Translations under genes and position numbers: made by a program | Shown: piece after piece, positions 23,603-35,716 of the stretch | How positions within the stretch are numbered: the first letter of the stretch is position 1 | Layout of the letters: every line of letters begins with the position of its first letter | The notes under the pieces: generated by a model | Seen by the model: the letters and a program-made list of their open reading frames with translations, nothing else | Told to the model about the DNA's origin: nothing | Database searches by the model: none | DNA from: Kondoa malvinella | Taxonomy: Eukaryota > Basidiomycota > Agaricostilbomycetes > Agaricostilbales > Kondoaceae | Reading direction: 5' to 3' | NCBI GenBank assembly: GCA_039545315.1 | Contig: BCIM01000003.1 | Location: 105,941 to 169,940, forward strand | DNA: 64,000 nt

Positions 23603-24006
23603 ATGAATTCTCTCCAGATGCCAAGCCTGGCCGAAAGGTCCGTCGTGGCCGATCCTGACGAGGTCAACGACGTCCAACAAGCTCGTGACGTTTTCCGTAC
23701 ATTCGGTTCACAGCCATCTCAAGCCATGCCAGAACAACAAGTAGCTCAACACGCATGGAAGAGAGAGGATGTCGTCGAGGATGCTGCTGCGACTAGAGCA
23801 AAACTTGAGAACGGAGAGCAAAATGAGGCAATGCGACTGAGAGGTGGATGCGTATGTTCTCGACACCTGCTTGGAATCTCCCTTTAGCTCATACGATTCA
23901 TAGGTACCATGCCCAGACGGCTCAATTTGCTGGGTAAGACAAAGACGCCAGGTATTGATGGCCTTGAATCGCTAATGTCTGGTCGTGTTCTTTGCAGATC
24001 ATGTAA
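23603..24006 (+). CDS. small Cys-tailed protein with RLRGG motif
   Basis: Exons 23603-23851, 23904-23933 and 23998-24006 give 95 aa. The first 70 residues are acidic, Gln/Ala-rich and probably helical or disordered. The end reads MRLRGG followed by CVPCPDGSICWIM. RLRGG is the C-terminal pentapeptide of ubiquitin, but here it is followed by a Cys-rich tail and no ubiquitin fold is evident upstream. The tail with three Cys could be lipidated or bind metal. The last coding exon is only 9 nt including the stop. It is divergent from the GH26-like gene (146 nt apart). Confidence 0.62.
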
Positions 24007-24562
24007 GCCTGCACCGCTCGCTTCTTGCTCTAACGCTCACTGTGCGTTCGTGCAGTCCCATACCATGCTGTATCAGCTAGAGGCCGCTTGACCTCCTTAA
24101 CGAAGAGCAGACGTAGCAGGACGAGTGTATATAGGACACGATTGGATTCGGTTGTACCGGTTGAGCATACATGCAATGGACATTACTATACCCCGTGCTC
24201 CAGCTTGTTGATTGAACCGAGCTTTCCAAGCCAAATCTTGAACACCTCATGAAGACACACAGTCGCGAATACGCGCGAGAGAGAAAGACATTGGGTGCGC
24301 TGATGCACAGTGAAGCGATATGATAGGGAAATTCGCCCAAGCGTCCGATGCAAACAAGCTTTTTGATCCCCTTTAAAATTCTCCCCCGGAAGTACAAACG
24401 GAAAAAGACGTGATCCCTCAATGAAGCTTTTTGCACCTGAAGACCTTGAGTCCAACTCTTTTGGGGTGAAGTAGTCGCAGCGCCTCTGTTTTAGGAAATG
24501 AGCAATGATGCTGCTATTATCTGATTGAAGACGAACCAGCCTACGAGCTCACTTCCAGTCAT
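24007..24562. other. intergenic region between converging genes
   Basis: About 555 nt between the small Cys-tailed gene and RPS0. Open frames on the minus strand (24077-24436, 24186-24455) lack recognisable content. Confidence 0.4.
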
Positions 24563-25837
24563 CTAGTCCCAGCCGGATCCCGCGGGAGTAGGATGCTGAG
24601 GTGGCCCGCTGGTGACTTCAGTGAATTCCTTGTTGGCTGGGTCGGGTGCGGTCCAGTCGGATGATTGAGCGGCGTCTGTCCAATAGGATCAGCGAAAGAG
24701 TCGTATTAGAAGAAAGTTAGACATACCAGCAGCCCAGTCGAGTCCTTGGTCTCCGTTGCCTGGTACTGCGGACATGCCAGCACTGCGACAGACGACCCAA
24801 GTCAGACAAACAGATCATCATAAATCGGAAATAGACCTACGCGAGACCTGGTTCTATGGCACCAGCGGCGCCAGATCCAGCAACATCCCAGTTGTCAGCA
24901 GCTGGCATCTCTTGCTCAGTAGCGCCAACTTCAACGTTTCCTGCGCGAGCAGCAGCTTGTTCCGCAGCTTCAGCTTCAACTTCTTCAGGGTCGCGGTAGC
25001 TGTGAGATGGCGGAGTAAGGAACAAGCAACCAAGTTGTATACTGATCCAACGCACAAGAACATGTCTGGCACAACAGACCAGGATTCGCCTCTTGGAATA
25101 GAGCCACGAAGACGGAGGACTTCTCTCGCGAGGAGGTACCACATGAGACCAATCGAGTGTTTCGACTTGTTGTTGGTAGGGATAGCAACGTCGACGAATT
25201 TCAAACTGGCATCCGTGTCGCAAAGAGCGATGACGGGAATGTTGACGTATGAAGATTCACGAATGGCTTGGTGGTCGACTCTTGGGTCGGTGACGACAAT
25301 CAAGCGAGGTTCTTTGAAAGAGCGGGTAATGTAATTGGTAAAGTTACCAGGGGTGAATCGACCAGCAATAGCTTGAGCGCCAGTGTTGGATGCGAATTTG
25401 AGGACGGCACGGTGACCGTATGGACGAGCAGAGATGACACAGACTGTACACCATCATTTAGCTGCTAGCATCTTGTGCTGCGCTAATTGAGCGTACCATC
25501 GCTTGGGTTTTCAATGGCAGCGATGATTCTGGCAGCGAGGACGAGCTTCTCCCAGGTCTTGCCAACGTTGATGACGTGAATACCATCTGCTCTTCGCTTC
25601 CAGACGTAAGGCAACATCTGCTTGTCGCAGTTCTTGGTACCGATATGGCTGTCAAACAATATCTCTCTCAGCGCCTGTCTCCGTCTGCCCTGTTCGTGAC
25701 TGACCATTGAGCAGACAGCAATAGCTGCATGTCTTCCTCAGTAGCGGCCAGAGCTGTTGTGCGAAGGTTAGAACATGCATGACCGAGTTGGAACATTTCG
25801 ACGAACCCGAAGGCTGGCGTTTTGATAGGTCTGCCAT
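24563..25837 (-). CDS. RPS0: 40S ribosomal protein S0 (uS2, RPSA)
   Basis: Exons 25807-25837, 25705-25753, 25497-25648, 25056-25443, 24841-24999, 24727-24782 and 24563-24675 give 315 aa. The uS2 core is intact: [69 protein letters not shown] and [13 protein letters not shown]. The C-terminal part after YRDPEE is an acidic, Ala-rich extension ending in GSGWD, longer than in many fungi and encoded by three small exons. Essential for 40S assembly. Six introns are many for a ribosomal protein gene outside intron-rich fungi. Confidence 0.95.
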
Positions 25838-26129
25838 GATTCTATAGACTGGTATATGAGTGTCTGTGCTGTGACAGAGGGTATGCAAGCTCACAAAGAG
25901 TTCTAGGGGAAGGAGAGGCAGCTTCGAAGGGAGAGACAAAAAAGTTCGGGTCGAAAAGCAAACTTCGACTTTTGGGTTGAACAAATTAAAATTCGAAAAC
26001 AGCTCTGATACAGCATATTTCATAGCATGCAAGTAATATACAAAGAGGAGCATGGCAAAATCGCTCAACCTTCTTCCATGACCTCCCAAATTTACCTATT
26101 CTTCAACGACATCGCCCTTCACCTTACAG

Positions 26130-27149
26130 TCATGACATCTCAACACGCTGACGCTTGTTAGACTGTTCGCTTATCGCTGCATTGTTCGTGCTGGGCTGTA
26201 AGTAGATGTAAAAATCAGCTCAATCAGGCAGACGAAGACATCGAAGCTCACCTTGGCCTTTTCAACAATCAAACCCCTCAACCAGCCGTTCTCCTTCTTG
26301 AGCAAATCCACTTCCTTCTCCAGCACAGCGACCTTATCCTGCAACTCTTTTGCATTCTTTGCTAATGCCTGCTCTCGCTCCTTCTTCTTTACTCTGAATC
26401 TAGCTGTTGTCCCAAAGCTATTGCTGAGAGACCATCTCTTAAACAAATCAATAGGACGAACCTGATGCAAGCGTATTCCTTCTTCGCTTATCATCCACTT
26501 CCGGCACTTGACCGTCTTCAGGCGAAGTAGCAGAAACCGGCGTCGTTTCCGCACTCTGTTCAACCGGTGCAGCAGCAGCAACAGCAGGAGTGCTGACTTT
26601 TTTTCCCTTTTTAGGCGCCTTCGTCTTTGTTGCTTTGGAAGACGTAGCAGGTTCGGAGATTACCGGTGCTTCTACTTGAGCTGGCTGATCGAAAGCAGGG
26701 AAGTCGACATAGGGTAGAGCGGCTGGATAAGGCTGGAACGAAGTCGAAGGTAGAGAGAAATCATTGCCAAAGAGAGCGGGATCGATGACAGGCGCGAAAA
26801 CGGCGTTTGGGTCGATGAAAGTGCTTGTTGGTGCAGCAGAGAAACCCTTTTCGTATGATTTGCCCTTGATAGAGCCCAGTCTGCTTTGAGCAGAGTCAAA
26901 CACGCCGCTGTAAGGGTGCTGAGAACTGAGATTTGTCGAGGTCAAAGAGATAGACTCGGGCTGCTGTTGCTGAGCGTCGTTAAAGTTGAAATCGACGTTG
27001 GTCCATTGCTGTAGCTGGTCAAACAGGTCCTGATGCGCTATCGGATGCGACAAGCTTTCTGCTGTCCTATTTGTTTCGTTTGGGCCAGTCGCTGGCGAGA
27101 CCTCAGTAGGCGAATCGAGCACGTTCAGCGTGTTCAACCAGGACTCCAT
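26130..27149 (-). CDS. bZIP transcription factor
   Basis: Exons 26462-27149, 26252-26403 and 26130-26195 give 301 aa. The basic region RRRNTLAS-ARFRVKKKERE is joined across intron 1, followed by a leucine zipper (heptads around LQDKVAVLEKEVDLLKKE). The N-terminal 200 residues are acidic, Gln/Ser/Pro-rich and likely an activation domain; KKGKK marks a possible nuclear signal. The basic region resembles fungal Cys-3/Zip1-type factors that control sulphur or amino-acid metabolism, but the target is not shown here. The start lies 164 nt from the end of the Mios homologue, which is on the same strand upstream. Confidence 0.88.
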
Positions 27150-27313
27150 GGCGGCGATTGGGTGCAGTGCAGTCGCTGGGTATTACTTGTTCCTTTCACG
27201 TATTGGTTCAGGACAAGAGTACATCCGAACTCGCTCGGATCTGTTTATCCGTCTTAGTCATCGTCGATACCTCTAGTGTACATCTCTAGTAAACCAGTAA
27301 AGTGTCCCAAATA

Positions 27314-30300
27314 TCAGCCATCGCATAGACACGTGCAGCTCGGAACCGGGCTGTGACAATCGATCAAGAACAGCAAAGTGGAGGACAAAAGAGACTGGAC
27401 TGACCATTCTGTCTGTCCGCTTTCGAACCACTCTTGTAGATGCGTAGCGTGTCCGCCGTGTCTGCAAATCGAACACCACGTCCATGCGACGGGCGGAATA
27501 GCAGAATCCAGTTCCGGAATAGCCATGTTGTCCAAGCAGATGCTGTGGACCAGGCAACAACATCAGCGGGGAATACAGCACAACTGTCAGCCCTGACCTG
27601 CAGCGAGGAAAACCTTTCGAGCAACTCGGACAAGTCGTCGCTTTACCTCTTCTCTTTGTCTTGTTAAGAGCAGATGTTGTAGTAGATACGGTAAGGTTGC
27701 AAACTGCTTATATTTCAGTCTGTATCTGCTACTGGAAGTGAAAACGCACAGTTGCATCGCACAAATTGCCGAGCAGGATGAAAGACCGTAACGATACTAT
27801 CGCCCTTGCCGGCCAATTTGAGCGTTGCTTGCGTTTGCCTCATGCGAGCTCCTCTGGCTATATCGAACTTTGCTCGTGCAGAGTATAGCTCTGCAAACGT
27901 GTCAGCTATATGAGTGATAGCCTGTAAATGACTCACTCCACTGATCGAGCAGTTTGCGATAGCTCCAAATCCATCGTTCGGCTCGAGCATCTGTAGAAAA
28001 CCAAACGCAATGAGCATACATGATGCACAAAGCGATGTTTCCCACCTGGAGTTCTGGCCGGATGTACCATCGTAGCTGCCAAAGCGGCAGTTTGAACATC
28101 TCCACTTCGATCCAGGTCTGCATACTTGTGAGTACGGGATGTGCTATGTCATAAGTACGTCGAGACTTACAATTCTGGATGAGCGCAAATCCGTTGGTAG
28201 TCAAGCCGGTTAGAACCAATCCTTCCAGATCGCCGGAAGAAATGGCATGTTCCGATAGTCTAGTGATATACCGCATGAGCTATCCACCCATCAGCATTAA
28301 CTTCTCTTGCACAAGTAGGACGCACCTCATCATCATTCAAGAAGCGTAGAGCGACGCTCAGGCGATCTACCAGTGCCATAGCTTCTTCTTCCAGCACATC
28401 CTGCCACGAGGAACTGGATAGGAAAGCGAAGATAGCTCGAAGGTAGGCATCTTCCAATTCGGTGCTCAAATTCCCGCCTGTTACGAGGTCAGCAAAGATT
28501 GTGATGTCTTCAACCGACTTACAGATCTCCTTGAACATTGAAGTATCTGCCGGTGAATTTGTAGCTCTTCTTTGTTGGCTGAGGTAAGATGCCAAGGTAG
28601 GAGCAAGCAGTTTCAGTCTGTCGTCCTCGCTGTTCCGCAAAGCAGAGATCGCTTCTGAAGTGTTGCCAGTAAACATTGCATAGGCGGCTGCTCGGGTGAT
28701 GTTGCCTTCCATTTCGAGTCTACTTGCATCAGCACGCTTCATAATTATGAGACTATGGACCTACCTGCGCACCAGTTGCTCTGTATCACCCGACATGAAG
28801 TCGTACCCACACAAGCTAAGCGCCAACTTCCGTCTGCCCTGTATCTTTGTAGAAGCAGCGATAGAGGAAGAGCTCTCATGTATCCGGTTAATGCGATCCA
28901 CAACGGTATTGTACTCCCGCTCTTCCCTCTCGCTCATCTTGCGATCTTCGACACCTTGCTTCTTCGATGTCAAAGGAGGCAAACCACGCAGAACCCCTTC
29001 CACACCAACGAAAGCAAAGTCGTACTTTTCCGTATAGATTTGACCAGCACTAGACGCTACGTATTCTGCATGAGCGATCCAGGACCAAAACTTCTGTAGC
29101 GAGTCTGAGCAAATTCCTGCGTTGGCATTCGGATCGCAATTGTAGCCTTGAGCAATCCGATTTCGAATCAGGACGCTTTGGTCAGATTCTAGCGTTGCCG
29201 AGATGGAATTCTTGCTCCTTGAAGGCTGCTCGTCACCTGTTGTATCCTCTTGCCGACTGCCAAGTGATCGTCCACTGTTGCTCCGACCTCGAAGATGCAT
29301 TCGCTGAGTCTTGCTACTGATGGTGACACTGTCGCTATATGATAGAGTATCTTTATCGTCATTGCTGTGCGACTTGTGACCGGATATAATATGCGGAAAA
29401 TGTTCTGGTTGAGCAGTGATTGCTAATTCGCTATCGAAGGAGAATGCTACGCGAGCCGGATCTGGTAGCTTGACTAGCTCGACTTGACCTTCCTTAGAGA
29501 CCGAGGCCAAAGTCTGAGTATTATTTCCGGGCGAGCGAGCAAAAATGACCGAGCTTGGTGCTCTGGAAAAGGCCGGACCTCTTCTATGTGACAGCAGGAG
29601 TGGCGATGCACTATCCGAAGCTTCACCGGAAGTTATATTCCATAGACGACAAGCAGTAGTGTTGCCTTCGCATGTAGCAAGCAGACCGCGATTAGTAGGG
29701 CTGAAGAGAATGTTCAAGAGTTGCGCTGGCTTGCGATCGGCTCGACCTTCTCCCGCATCCACTTCTCTTTAGTCGCGTGTTAGCATTTGAATGTTGAATG
29801 CGAGCCGAGACTAGCTCACGAAAAGCTAAGAACAGGCTCGACTGTTTTTCTCGTGTCCCAAATACGAACAAGAGCGTCGTCTCCATAAGAAGCAAAGCGA
29901 TGCTACATAACAATCAATGTAGACTCATCCCTACTTGAGCGGACGTACACCATCAAAGGGATCAGCAGCAATGCCAAGTACTGATCGCGTAGCATAGATC
30001 ATGTTGGCATTCAGCTGAGAAGCGGCAGCGTTCTTTGCGCGCAGGTCAAAGATTCTAATCCATTTGGCAGCGCCCATACCGGCAGCAAGACAGGGCGAGT
30101 AAGTACCGCTATGCAAGAAAGTCGCGGCGGAAACACTCTCGCTTGATCCAAATTGCAAAAGAGGTCGAACTTCGGGTGCTGGAGAGGAATAAGTAGCTTG
30201 CATCTTTGCAAAGGAGGGTCGGGTGTTGTTTTGCGGAGAGAAGGGTGTGCTAGAGGTGCTGCTCTCGAATTGCCTGGCGGATGTTTCGACATCATAGACA

Positions 30301-30744
30301 AGCAGCCCATGATCTCTCGCCTTCTCCAAGCCAACAGCAAGCAGATTACTGGGACCAAATGCAACAGCAGTACAGGGACGAGCATGTCGGACGTTCAACG
30401 AAACGGCATTGACAGAGTTTGAAATGATTTGATTGCTGTCATTCAAGCGCAGGAGCAGCGTTCTCCCAGTAGCGAGACCAACAGCTACCAGATCATTGAT
30501 GCTGCTGTGTGCAGACCAAGCGAAAGTACGAATGTTTGGCAGGTCGGCGCAGACTGCTACTTGGCTGATGCCTGCTCCATCTGGCTGACAGTCGTACAGT
30601 CGAATGTCATTGGCGCTGGCTACAGCGAATCTTGACGAGTTATCGTGAGGATCCCAAAGGATACGCTACATCAAAGAAAGCAACAGCGTCATGCAGTGCT
30701 AGTATTGTTCGTGCATTAGCGAAACTGACTCGCGTCGTTTGCAT
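27314..30744 (-). CDS. SEA4: SEA/GATOR2 complex subunit Mios (Sea4) homologue
   Basis: Thirteen exons: 30730-30744, 29949-30665, 29820-29902, 28765-29766, 28523-28719, 28326-28477, 28171-28279, 28046-28117, 27937-27990, 27733-27890, 27598-27659, 27405-27542 and 27314-27350. They encode 931 aa. The N-terminal half is a WD40 propeller (RRILWDPHDNSSRF, FASYGDDALVRIWDTRK). A helical middle contains SGDLEGLVLTGLTTNG and YLDRSGDVQTAA, which is near-diagnostic for Mios. The C-terminus has the zinc-binding block: TTCPSC, PRCSICL, TWCSICRHGGHATH and CPVPSCTCLCDG. The complex opposes GATOR1 and so activates TORC1 in response to amino acids. Introns fall between the Cys/His pairs. Intron 10 (73 nt) is the least certain. 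Confidence 0.9.
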
Positions 30745-30963
30745 TTCGCTATAAGGGTATCACCGAGACGCTGCGCATTGCTCAAGCTGCTCTGGTATTG
30801 TCCGGAATAGTACGTCGTCAAACAGCAACAGCCTGCTCTAAGGTTTCGAAGACACTTCCGATGGTGTTAAATAGTCTGGTGACTCAAGATACCGACTATA
30901 CATTGGAATCGCGTGCCCTTTCACGAGTCGCAGCGACAACGGTCGAAAGAGATAGATGATACA

Positions 30964-32415
30964 TTAGGCGCTCGAATGGACTGTATTGAGAGCCGAAGCC
31001 TGCCAAGGTTCACAACCTTTCTGACTATTGGATAGTAGGCGTCAGCGTCACCTGGCAGGCCGTGCAAAGATGGCTTACATATGTGTCTGCCATGCCTTGT
31101 TCCATCCGAATTTTTTGCGACAATTTCTGCATTGACGAGGTATAGGCGCGTGGACGCTACAGAGATGCTCGCCGAGCTGTTGAAAAGAAGATTGCAGTCA
31201 GATATCAGACCGCTGATGTGGACAATTGGGTTTACATTGTAGGCGCTTCCGCACTTCGCAGCAGAGCGGCAACTGAACCAGCGACAAGTCGGCGTCGAGC
31301 GGGTCCACTCCTTCAAATGCACGTCCGCGAAATGCAGCTGCATCTGAAGTACGTTTCAGCTTCCTTTATAAACCAAGAAGAAAAAGATTTACTGCATCAG
31401 CGGAACCATGAAGGCTATCGCAAATCGTCCCATCTTGGCGCTGCCAAAGACAAGTACACTCTCGGCGAGGGTCCTTACATTGGCTAGGTGTGAGTAGCCC
31501 GTCCGCACAATCTGCAATGGGACGCACTGCTTCAACTAGATGAATTGCATGCAAGTGATCGGTCGCCTGCCAACTGAAAGTTAGCAATCATGCGAATTTC
31601 TATGCAACTATGACTCACTTCGAGTCGAGACCTAGGTTGAGAAGGACATCCATGCCATAGACAAGTTGAGCCAACGGCATGCTCCACATCAATGTGGTTC
31701 GACAGCTTGCACTACGTATCAGCATACTCCCCTGAGAGATCAGATACACTCACTTCCTGGGCTGTAGAGAAGTCCTGCTTGCAAACCTGCTTGTTGTCCT
31801 TCGTCCACTTGCAAGCATATGGCAAACAGATATGACCTGTTCGGCAAGACTTGGCAGGTTGCTGAGCTCGGACTTCATGAGTTGCTAAAGCTGCGAGACG
31901 AGAGCCAGACGACGCGGGAGCAGTCGCATTCGGAAGATGTCCTCTGAGAGACGCGGTGGCAGTGTCTATTCTTCCCTGAGGCGATGCAGATGGATCTACA
32001 GGCCGAGCAGTACGCGGAGATGTAGGTGTTGTAGGAGAGATGGTCGGACGCGCTGGCAAATTATGAACGACCGGAATCTTGATGCCCAATTGTTCAGTGC
32101 ACATTTGATTTTGCAAGCCAGGGAACAAGGCGGGACCGATACAATCCTGATTGGGATTTTGGAAGGCATGAGAGTAGTCAGAGTGCTTGCGTTCGTCCCG
32201 AATAGGATACTGAACTCTATGATCAGCGTGCAGCGCGATATTGGGCATGTAAGGGGCAGGAAGATTGATAGGCTGTGCATGTTCATTGCTGAAGGCCTGC
32301 TGCTGCTGATGATGACGGGGTCCTGGAGACGCAGTAATCGCTGGACCCTGCAATCTGCCGAAAGAGCTGAAGTCGAAGAATCTTCAACCGGATCTGATTT
32401 ACTTTGAGACGGCAT
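30964..32415 (-). CDS. C2H2 zinc-finger protein, probable transcription factor
   Basis: Exons 32389-32415, 31754-32347, 31619-31711, 31393-31566, 31236-31343, 31079-31176 and 30964-31024 give 384 aa. The N-terminal 200 residues are Pro/Ser/Thr/Gln-rich and disordered. The C-terminal half has about five tandem Cys/His fingers, most with atypical spacing: CLPYACKW..HIDVEH, CLWHGC..HLHAIH, CLWQRQDGTIC..HFADVH, CRWFSC..HLCSVH, and a last finger CRNCRKKFGW..HIQKGC that is C2HC. Nearly every finger is cut by an intron. The exon 1/2 junction is uncertain (two splice choices keep the frame). DNA targets are unknown. Confidence 0.75.
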
Positions 32416-33121
32416 AGCTACTGAGCTGGTGTACAGATAGAAGCTCTGTAATGGACAGGATAGCTTGATGGAGAAGCAAGAAAACCTCTATTATGGTTCG
32501 GGACGAGAGCGCTCGGGCGAGAGTCGACAGCCATTCTGCTTCTGCCCTTTGTGCAGCGCCCAATGCCAAGAATTGAGCAGCTTACAATAGAGCTTCAGCT
32601 TCAAGACTGACTGCGCTATGCAGGAGCTATGCGAGTATTAAGAGCTTGCTTATAACACTGGCCGCATTCTGGCCATTCACCGCAATCGAACATTGGAATT
32701 CGAGCCGTAGTCGCGACGCTGATTATTTCAAAGCAAAGAGGAGCAAGCCAACAGGAGTCAACGGATAAGCGGACCATCTTTCTCTTCCATTGCTGAGGAA
32801 CGGTTCAACAGGAAGTTTTGAGATGCGCTCGACGCGGCGCGTTCTGGTGAAAGTCTTGTCACGATGTACAGGTAGTTCCACTCTCCTCTGGACGATGACG
32901 AGACAGCCAGATAGATATGAGGTGACCGATTTTGAGATATCATGTGTCAAGCCAGTCCCGAGCTACAGGAAAGTTTTGCTAGACAATCGCCTTCTGGGTA
33001 TCTATCCAGGCCAGGTCAGGTATCAATGTGCATCTGAAGGTATACGCCAGCTGCCGCCGTGCAAGACCAACCCTCCGCTTTCACTTCTGCACTTGCTCAT
33101 GACAGCCACTCGGTGACAGCG
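32416..33121. promoter_or_regulatory. divergent promoter region with short upstream ORF
   Basis: About 700 nt between the zinc-finger gene (minus) and the DHHC gene (plus). A five-codon upstream ORF (33099-33116, ATG to TGA) ends 5 nt before the chosen DHHC start codon, an arrangement that could modulate initiation. No other element was recognised. Confidence 0.45.
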
Positions 33122-34744
33122 ATGCCAGACTCTAAAGATGAGCCGCCCATCAAGGCGACTAGCAAGTTCAAAATATGGCGAGAAGAGCAAGAACGCAAGC
33201 GAGTTGAGCGATTAAACAAAAAGCAACCATGGTTGGCGCGGAAAGCAGCTGCCTTTCTCGCTGTAGGCATCATGGCCTATGCGACTTATTGCTTTCTCGC
33301 TCGAATATGCGTTCCTATGGTGAAACAATCAATTCGCGCAAGAGGTAGTCGAACACAAGGCATCTGCTTTATCGTCTTCTTTTCTATACTCTTCTGTTTC
33401 ATGGCTTGGTCTTATGCGGTCCTGTTGTCGACCGGTCCTGGATTCGTTAAAGACTTTGTCGAGCAAACTCCTTCGCCTGAACCTCCGAATCAGGACGAGA
33501 TGGAACAAGCATCAAACATGCCTGGCGGTCCTTCGTTCAGTAGCATGAACATAGCGGATGCACATAGAGATGAAGAGGTAGCAGAAAGCAACAACATACT
33601 AGGCGCTATCAACCCAAAAGTAGCCACTGCAGCAGCTTCAATAGGGCACGAACCTACAGCACATCCATCCGCTCCATCCACATACAACTCTTCACAGGCC
33701 AATGGCAGCTCTTCAGCGCTCGATCAAGCGAAACCATCCGATGCAGCGCCTTGGGATCTACCGCAAAGAAGACCTTCACCTGTACCTGTCTTGCTGCCGT
33801 ACTATCGCTGGTGCACTCGCTGTGAAGTGATCAAGCCGTACAGAGCGCATCATTGTAGGCACTGCGGGACCTGTGTTTTGAAGATGGAGTAAGTCCCTTT
33901 CCACCTTGCGATCGAGCAGTCGCTGACATTCGGACAGTCATGTAAGGGTTCAACGATCAACCTTGTATAATCACTGAAGTTTCGTGCAGCATTGTCCATG
34001 GGTCGGGTCCTGTGTCGGGTAAGCTCTGTCTGTCCCTCGACAGCACATAGCTCAAGTTCTATATAGCGCCCGGAACTATCGATATTTCCTCCTCTTCCTC
34101 TTTTGGTGCGCACTATGGATCGACTTTATCTTTCTCGCTACTTTACTATCCATCGCACCGCCTACTCGACCGCCAAACACCTCTACCTCGATCGACCCAC
34201 AGCATATTGTCCTCATTTCTATCGCTGGCTTCTTTGGGCTGTTCGTCAACGGCATGCTTGGTTCGCATATCATCTATGTGTGTCATAACCAGACTACTAT
34301 AGAAGGTACCTTTTCCCTCTGCTGTTCCTTCGTGGATGGAGTTAACGAAAAGTAGATATCGGGTCTGGAAGAATAAAAGACGACGAAGCGCATACACTCG
34401 GCAAAGTACATGGGCAATTCAACCTTCTCGCACATCGCAAAACTAAAAAACGATGGAACCAAGAATGGGGTCGATTGAGAAAGGAAGGGAATCCTTGGTG
34501 GCTTGGTAGTTGGCGGAAGAACTTCAGAATGGTCTTTGGTAGACAGAAATTGGGTTGGTTTGGTGCGTTCTTGCGTCCAGTGTGACTGTATAAGTCTGAC
34601 TGCGGACTTCAATGCACAGTACCGATACGGATAAAAGATGGAGATGAGGGAGTGGTGTATGAAGTTAACCCTAGACATACGCCAGGAGGTATCTGGCAGC
34701 CACGATGGGCAAGTCTCTCTTTCCCAGATGCAAAGCAAAGCTGA
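33122..34744 (+). CDS. DHHC palmitoyltransferase
   Basis: Exons 33122-33888, 33938-33941 (4 nt), 33990-34018, 34067-34305, 34356-34562 and 34620-34744 give 456 aa. It attaches palmitate to Cys residues of membrane proteins. Two membrane segments (about residues 45-70 and 75-105) precede a disordered loop. The cysteine-rich domain then reads [41 protein letters not shown], continuous only after splicing. ARNYRYF and two more membrane segments follow. The catalytic D-H-H-C codons are distributed over three exons with a 4-nt exon in the middle; both flanking introns are of normal size (49 and 48 nt). The yeast orthologue (PFA3-like or other) is not resolved. Confidence 0.88.
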
Positions 34745-34920
34745 CTCGAGTCAATAGCTATGGCCAAAAGAGCTGAGGTAGTTAAGAGCGGACAGTGCAT
34801 TTTGTAGTAGATACTCTAGCATTTGGGATAACCTTTAATTGTAATAATACACGTTGTAACCTTTAAATCCAATCACTGGCTTTTTCGAAACTCTCAACCC
34901 AAAATATACACAAAGACCGA

Positions 34921-35716
34921 TCAAGCAAGGATAACACAGTTGCCTTCGAAACATCCCACATCCGAACCAGCGCTACCAAATTTCGTCAGTGGTGATTAGA
35001 GAGGAAGAGAAATGGTGACATACCAGACATTGCCGCAAGCACCGCAAGATTCCAAAGAAGAAGACAAGTCCTGGCAAGTGTAGTTGTGGCTGTCGACATC
35101 ATTCTTGGTGAGAGCAAGCGAGCCAGAGAGAGGGCAAGCAGTTTCCGAAACGAAAGCACAGAGTTCGACTGATTTAGCTAGACGACGACGACGAGGGAGA
35201 GTAGAAGGAGTTGGGTTGTTAGGGATGCAGGCGTCTCCAGCTGGGTTCTTTTTGAAGCCTTGAGCGCATTCGAAACCGCAACCACCAGCTGAGAGCAGAC
35301 CACCAGAAGAGCAGGTTGGTACAGCGTTGCCAATGACCGTCAAACAGACTTGGACTTGAGCAATACCACCGACCTGCATACTGTCAGAATACGCTGAAGG
35401 TAGGGGCAGAAAAGCGCTCACAGCTAGGTTCGCCTGAGCTTGAACGAGAGCCGCATAGTTGGATTGAGGTCCGACTTGAACATTGAGGCAGGCGTCCAAG
35501 CCCAGCAAGTTACTCTTGGCATAGACGAGAACAGAAGCGAGACTGCACATTGAATCAGCTTTGCATAGCCTAAGCTGAGCGTATGACTCACGCGCGATTG
35601 TCCAAGTTGCGAGCGACTACCTCTGCGTTGGTAATGGTTGGCTTGATTGGGGAGGCAGAGCCAAGATGAGCGAGAGACGCGAGAGTCAAGAGAGTTGCAA
35701 AGATGTTGGCGAACAT
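34921..35716 (-). CDS. secreted CPL1-domain protein
   Basis: Exons 35592-35716, 35422-35542, 35024-35373 and 34921-34972 give 215 aa. The N-terminus is a signal peptide (MFANIFATLLTLASLAHLGSA). The C-terminal half carries the Cys pattern of the basidiomycete CPL1-like domain: CPLSGS, YTCQDLSSSLESCGACG, then after the last intron CAGSDVGCFEGNC. A Cys-rich segment (GGCGFECAQGFKKNPAG) and a possible processing site (LPRRRRLAK) lie before it. CPL1 proteins are secreted, and in Cryptococcus one has a role in capsule and host interaction; the role here is unknown. The gene converges on the DHHC gene, with 176 nt between stop codons. Confidence 0.8.

Noticed and set aside
30921..31343. 140-codon minus-strand frame beginning ATGCAGCTGCAT
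   Set aside because: Its first part is a real exon of the zinc-finger gene; the rest is intron read through, not an independent gene.
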